A stretch of DNA of 9,502 bases from Nitrospirota bacterium (GTDB taxonomy: Bacteria; Nitrospirota; UBA9217). Shown piece by piece: positions 7,243 to 9,502 of this stretch (positions are counted from its first letter, which is position 1; each line of letters begins with the position of its first letter). The notes beneath the pieces are model-generated. The model was not told the origin of the DNA, searched no databases, and saw only the letters and a list, made by a program, of their open reading frames with translations. The stretch is from the NCBI GenBank assembly GCA_021788515.1, contig JAJYKN010000020.1:1-9502 (forward strand), written 5' to 3'. Made by a program: the position numbers and the translations under genes.

Positions 7243-9042
7243 CTAAACATGCTGAGAATGAGCCCATAAAGTCATGAAGTAAAGAAAAACATCCTTGACA
7301 ATCAGGGCCGTTCTCTTTATATTACTCACTCGTGCCGAAGTGGTGGAACTGGTAGACGCGCTGCGTTCAGGGCGCAGTGGGAGCAATCCCGTGGGGGTTC
7401 GAGTCCCCCCTTCGGCACCATCTTTACATACACGGCCGGTATCGCCCGGCAGGGCATAATCGATTTCCCTCGGCCTTGGCGTATCGTAGAAGTAGCAGCG
7501 AGCCACTCCCTCATCCCTCAGCACCTCAATCCTGTTCAGGAAGTAACCAATTGCGGTCTTCTGTTCCCCGGGTGTGCGCTTCTTCAATGTGTCTCCGAGG
7601 TTATTAAGTATCCTGGCGTAGTCATTAACCAGGAGGAGCACTTTGCTCGGCTGCTTTTTTACGCCCTCGTATTTTACGAGTTCCTTCTTAAGGCTTTCCC
7701 GTTCCTCTTCGGCTTTGACCAGCCGTTCAACTAGGCTCCTTGAACGGGATTCCGTGAAAATGACGGCATCCTGGAGCTTCGTGATCTCAGCATCGAGGCC
7801 CTTCAGTTTCTTCTGGATGGCAGGATATGCGCTCTCTGTCTCCCGCTCGAGGTTGATCAGGGTTTCCGTCAAATGCTCCTTAAAACGCTCAACATATCGG
7901 TCGGAATCGAGCATTTTCTGTATCTCAGAGATAATAAAGTCCTCGATGCCGACAACCTCACCTTTTGTGCTTTTCGGGATTGTAAGGGGTTTGCAGACCC
8001 GATACTGGGTATGCCCTGAATCAACGTAGTATATATATTCTTTTCTACTGCCATTGTTTACTTTCCGACCCTGGAACTTGTGTCCGCAGCTATTGCAGAC
8101 AATTTTTCCTGAAAGAAGGTACTCCGTTCGCATGCCGCTGCAAGCCCCAAAATCTCTTGTCTTCATCAATGCCTGGACCTTCTCGAAGAGGTCCGGGGGA
8201 ATAATGGGTTCGTGAGCATCTTGGCAGATGACCTTCTCCAGGACCTTCTTTGACCACTTGCCTCCGTACACGCGCTCGCCGATGTAGGCCCGGTTCACAA
8301 GAATCGATCGGAGCGTATCTGATCCCCAGAGTCCGCCCTTTGGCGACAGTATCTTTTCGTCATTAAGAACCTTGCAGAGCGCCTTAAAGCCCTTGCTACC
8401 CTCGGCATAGAGAGTGAAGATGCGGTTAACCAACGCAACGTCACGCGGGTCTCCGGGTACCCACTTTACCCAGTGGTTCTTAATTGCTTTCCTTTGTCCC
8501 GGCGCCAGGGTAAAAAGCTCCTTGCCGCTCTCATCACAGACCATGCGGGAATACCCAAGAGGGGGAAACCCACCAGTAGAGTATCCCATGCCCGCTGCTG
8601 TGGAATGACCGCGGATCACATCCTTTGAGAGCTGTTTGCTGAATTCAGCGGCTTGCTCGTACTTTACGGCCCGCATAATGAGGCCAGGAGCGCCGGGCAT
8701 GTTGCTTTCGCTCTGCGCGTACTCTACGTAGACCCCCGCCTTTTCCAGAAGGTACTCGTAGTGGAATGTCTCCTTGGTATTCGGCGCTCTGCCGAACCGG
8801 GATTCGTTCAGGATAACCACGCCCGAAAAGTCGTGGTGCCCGGACTGGACCTTCTGAAAGAGCCGCATGGCGCCCGGTCTTTTTTCAAAGGTTGTGCCGG
8901 ATATCCCTTCGTCCTGGAATTCCTCGACGATCTCATACCCTTTTTCCACGCAGTACTTCTGGAGGACCTTCCGCTGGTCCGGGATGGACATTTCCTGCAT
9001 GTCCGTGGAGCATCGTAAGTACAGGGCTCTTTTATTCTTCAT
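7243..9042 (-). CDS. Large serine recombinase (integrase) reading through the tRNA-Leu gene
   Basis: A 599-residue site-specific recombinase that would cut, rotate and rejoin att sites through a serine-DNA link. The N-terminal resolvase domain (about 1-150) has catalytic Ser12 in Y-L-R-C-S-T-D-M-Q, with Arg10 and S-R-F-G-R (Arg82, Arg85). The recombinase domain follows (about 160-290). A zinc-ribbon region has C316-N-S-C319 and C350, but only three cysteines, with His344 a possible fourth ligand. A long charged coiled coil covers about 390-460. The ATG at 9042 is chosen because it begins the resolvase fold and has AAGGAG upstream; the frame could also open at 9096. Up to about residue 541 the gene is element DNA; the rest (GAEGGTRTPT and on) is antisense tRNA, tRNA promoter and host flank, ending at 7243. 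The natural C-terminus in the excised form may differ. Confidence 0.92.
   Translation of the reverse strand: MKNKRALYLRCSTDMQEMSIPDQRKVLQKYCVEKGYEIVEEFQDEGISGTTFEKRPGAMRLFQKVQSGHHDFSGVVILNESRFGRAPNTKETFHYEYLLEKAGVYVEYAQSESNMPGAPGLIMRAVKYEQAAEFSKQLSKDVIRGHSTAAGMGYSTGGFPPLGYSRMVCDESGKELFTLAPGQRKAIKNHWVKWVPGDPRDVALVNRIFTLYAEGSKGFKALCKVLNDEKILSPKGGLWGSDTLRSILVNRAYIGERVYGGKWSKKVLEKVICQDAHEPIIPPDLFEKVQALMKTRDFGACSGMRTEYLLSGKIVCNSCGHKFQGRKVNNGSRKEYIYYVDSGHTQYRVCKPLTIPKSTKGEVVGIEDFIISEIQKMLDSDRYVERFKEHLTETLINLERETESAYPAIQKKLKGLDAEITKLQDAVIFTESRSRSLVERLVKAEEERESLKKELVKYEGVKKQPSKVLLLVNDYARILNNLGDTLKKRTPGEQKTAIGYFLNRIEVLRDEGVARCYFYDTPRPREIDYALPGDTGRVCKDGAEGGTRTPTGLLPLRPERSASTSSTTSARVSNIKRTALIVKDVFLYFMTLWAHSQHV
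7295..7323 (+). promoter_or_regulatory. Strong sigma70-type promoter of tRNA-Leu
   Basis: A perfect -35 hexamer TTGACA (7295-7300), a 17-base spacer and TATATT (7318-7323, five of six consensus bases). The -10 ends ten bases before the mature tRNA 5' end at 7334, so the pre-tRNA leader would be only a few bases. The same DNA is read antisense by the 3' end of the recombinase frame. Confidence 0.8.
7334..7420 (+). tRNA. tRNA-Leu (anticodon CAG), CCA encoded
   Basis: An 87-base class II tRNA. The acceptor stem GCCGAAG (7334-7340) pairs with CTTCGGC (7410-7416), followed by discriminator A and encoded CCA (7418-7420). The anticodon stem CTGCG/CGCAG (7361-7365, 7373-7377) encloses loop TTCAGGG with anticodon CAG at 7368-7370, reading CUG codons. 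A long variable arm with GGGA/TCCC stem is typical of leucine tRNAs. The T arm has GGGGG/CCCCC (7393-7397, 7405-7409) around TTCGAGT. All stems are intact, so the tRNA should be functional even though the gene borders an integrated element. No clear terminator follows; the 3' side runs directly into the antisense recombinase gene. Confidence 0.97.
7393..7420. other. Inferred attL attachment site (3' end of tRNA-Leu)
   Basis: The recombinase gene abuts and overlaps the T arm and acceptor end of an intact tRNA whose 3' end points into the foreign-looking DNA, the usual layout of integration into a tRNA gene. The exact crossover bases cannot be fixed here, because the matching repeat at the far end (attR) lies outside the window. 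Serine recombinases often need only a very short identical core. Confidence 0.55.
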
Positions 9043-9057
9043 CGTAACCCTCACTCC

Positions 9058-9084
9058 TTGCACCTTTGGTGAGATGTGGTGCAA
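9058..9084 (-). promoter_or_regulatory. Inverted repeat overlapping the recombinase ribosome binding site
   Basis: TTGCACC (9058-9064) and GGTGCAA (9078-9084) are perfect seven-base arms, 13 bases apart. In the minus-strand transcript the second arm runs into the AAGGAG at 9059-9054, so pairing would cover the start of the Shine-Dalgarno. A competing small hairpin CACC-TTT-GGTG (9061-9071) shares the same arm. It could be an RNA switch or a repressor operator; function is inferred. Confidence 0.4.
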
Positions 9085-9177
9085 ATTGCATGACAACCAG
9101 CTTAAATATCTCAGCTCGGAACGTCAGTCCGATCCTGCAGCAAGACTCATGATTATCAATCTGTCGGCATTATTGAA

Positions 9178-9210
9178 TATCATTTAATTACTATTGATAA
9201 TTAAATGATA
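9178..9210. repeat. Perfect 13-base inverted repeat, AT-rich
   Basis: TATCATTTAATTA (9178-9190) and TAATTAAATGATA (9198-9210) are exact reverse complements separated by CTATTGA. A second dyad, ATTATCAAT (9152-9160) with ATTGATAAT (9193-9201), shares the right arm, so the two hairpins exclude each other. There is no GC-rich stem as in a normal terminator. It may be an operator, a recombinase accessory site or a cruciform; the sequence alone does not say. Confidence 0.75.
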
Positions 9211-9311
9211 CAAAAGGGGCTTTCCAATGTCAAGCGATTTCTCTTCCGCTCAAAATGTGCACGCGTTTTTGAACCTTCCCTCGTTATTTATCTGTTCTCT
9301 GGACATTTAAA

Positions 9312-9354
9312 ACTACTTGTAGTAAAGTTTTCTAACAGCGCGTACAAACTTGTA
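9312..9354. promoter_or_regulatory. Two related short dyads, possible operator pair
   Basis: ACTAC-TT-GTAGT (9312-9323) and TACAA-AC-TTGTA (9343-9354) are both perfect five-base-arm dyads with two-base centres, whose centres lie 31 bases apart, about three DNA turns. ACTTGTAG occurs in both (9315-9322 and 9348-9355). They lie 50-90 bases before the extended -10 at 9401, where a dimeric regulator could bind. No regulator gene is visible in the window. Confidence 0.35.
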
Positions 9355-9400
9355 GATCGTTTAAAAGGTGATGTTAACGGCAGTTCCGCACATGACGGGC

Positions 9401-9409
9401 TGTTATATT
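9401..9409 (+). promoter_or_regulatory. Extended -10 promoter for the gene at 9452
   Basis: TG-T-TATATT (9401-9409) fits the extended -10 pattern TGnTATAAT with one mismatch; no good -35 hexamer lies at 17 bases, as is common for this promoter type. Transcription would start near 9416, giving a leader of about 35 bases before the ATG at 9452. Confidence 0.45.
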
Positions 9410-9451
9410 AGCCAGGTAAAATACACGATTATTAGCAAGAGCGGGGTAGTG

Positions 9452-9502
9452 ATGAGTCTTCCGACGGATATTGAAAATCTGATCGAACGCTTTGACCGGA
9501 AC
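9452..9502 (+). CDS. Start of a probable Eco57I-like (type IIG) restriction-modification gene, truncated by the window
   Basis: Only 17 codons are visible, reading MSLPTDIENLIERFDRN, open to the last base. GGGG (about 9442-9445) lies six bases before the ATG, and an extended -10 promoter lies upstream, so a real start is plausible. From memory, the pattern of an amphipathic helix ending L-I-E-R-F-D-R-N resembles the first residues of large Eco57I-type fused restriction/methyltransferase proteins, which commonly continue into an N-E-x-Q-L-R-x-E-F segment. Such enzymes methylate and cut DNA and are typical island cargo. With so little sequence the function is only a guess; that the frame is coding is more secure than the name. 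Confidence 0.4.
   Translation, partial: MSLPTDIENLIERFDRN

Larger units (their letters stand above)
9043..9451. other. AT-rich divergent intergenic region with several inverted repeats
   Basis: About 409 bases without a convincing gene, between the minus-strand recombinase and the plus-strand gene starting at 9452. It holds a hairpin at the recombinase ribosome site (9058-9084), nested inverted repeats (9152-9210), two dyads spaced by about three helical turns (9312-9354) and an extended -10 promoter (9401-9409). Two short plus-strand frames, 9205-9411 (68 codons, no ribosome site) and 9227-9310 (27 codons, with AAGGGG about seven bases before its ATG), have no recognisable product and are probably spurious. 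It looks like a shared control region for the two divergent genes. Confidence 0.6.
7421..9502. mobile_element. Left end of a tRNA-Leu-integrated element with serine recombinase
   Basis: From the tRNA 3' end rightward the DNA holds a site-specific recombinase pointing at the tRNA, an AT-rich palindrome-filled gap and the start of a probable restriction-modification gene. Base composition becomes visibly richer in A and T than in the housekeeping block, especially from 9100 to 9450. This is the usual head of a genomic island or integrated phage-like element. No phage structural, replication or conjugation gene is seen, so the element class stays open. The right end lies beyond the window. Confidence 0.75.

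Noticed and set aside
9178..9210. Insertion-sequence terminal repeat
   Set aside because: The two arms are only seven bases apart with no transposase between them, so they are a local dyad and not element ends.
9205..9411. A 68-codon plus-strand frame in the divergent gap
   Set aside because: Its ATG lies in the arm of the 13-base inverted repeat without a ribosome site. The frame overlaps the dyads and promoter of the next gene, and the protein resembles nothing I know.
1..9502. CRISPR array or tandem repeat array
   Set aside because: No regularly spaced direct repeats were seen on reading the whole window.

Overview
The window comes from a Gram-negative bacterial chromosome with moderately high GC and dense, efficiently packed housekeeping genes. 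The gene order PBP1A, ileS, lspA, lgt, rluD and the protein sequences (for example an IleS beginning [20 protein letters not shown]) remind me of Nitrospirota or the former Deltaproteobacteria. That placement is an impression from protein style, not a demonstrated assignment.

Left part (1-5926, plus strand): a probable operon for envelope assembly and translation. It opens inside the C-terminal transpeptidase end of a class A penicillin-binding protein. The ileS start codon follows immediately after the PBP stop. Then come signal peptidase II (lspA), prolipoprotein diacylglyceryl transferase (lgt) and an RluD-type 23S rRNA pseudouridine synthase. LspA and Lgt carry out consecutive steps of lipoprotein maturation. 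IleS and RluD serve tRNA charging and ribosome maturation.

Middle part (5927-7420): a 173-base convergent gap holds a weak terminator-like hairpin and a doubtful 32-codon ORF. It is followed by rlmN on the minus strand, a radical-SAM methyltransferase of 23S rRNA A2503 (and of some tRNAs), with its own recognisable promoter. A plus-strand tRNA-Leu(CAG) with encoded CCA follows, driven by a near-consensus sigma70-type promoter.

Right part (about 7421 to the end): the left end of an integrated element that uses the 3' end of the tRNA-Leu gene as its attachment site. Its first gene, on the minus strand, is a large serine recombinase. The reading frame has no stop before the tRNA and runs antisense through the tRNA and its promoter, so about the last 58 residues are encoded by host DNA. 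Upstream of the recombinase lies an AT-rich, roughly 410-base gap full of inverted repeats. It separates the recombinase from a divergent gene of which only 17 codons are visible. Those codons resemble the start of Eco57I-like (type IIG) restriction-modification enzymes, which suggests cargo for defence.

The most interesting parts are the recombinase/tRNA overlap at attL and the unexplained palindrome-rich regulatory gap. I see no CRISPR array, rRNA or insertion sequence, and nothing I could defend as a wholly new system within this window; the cargo of the element lies beyond it.
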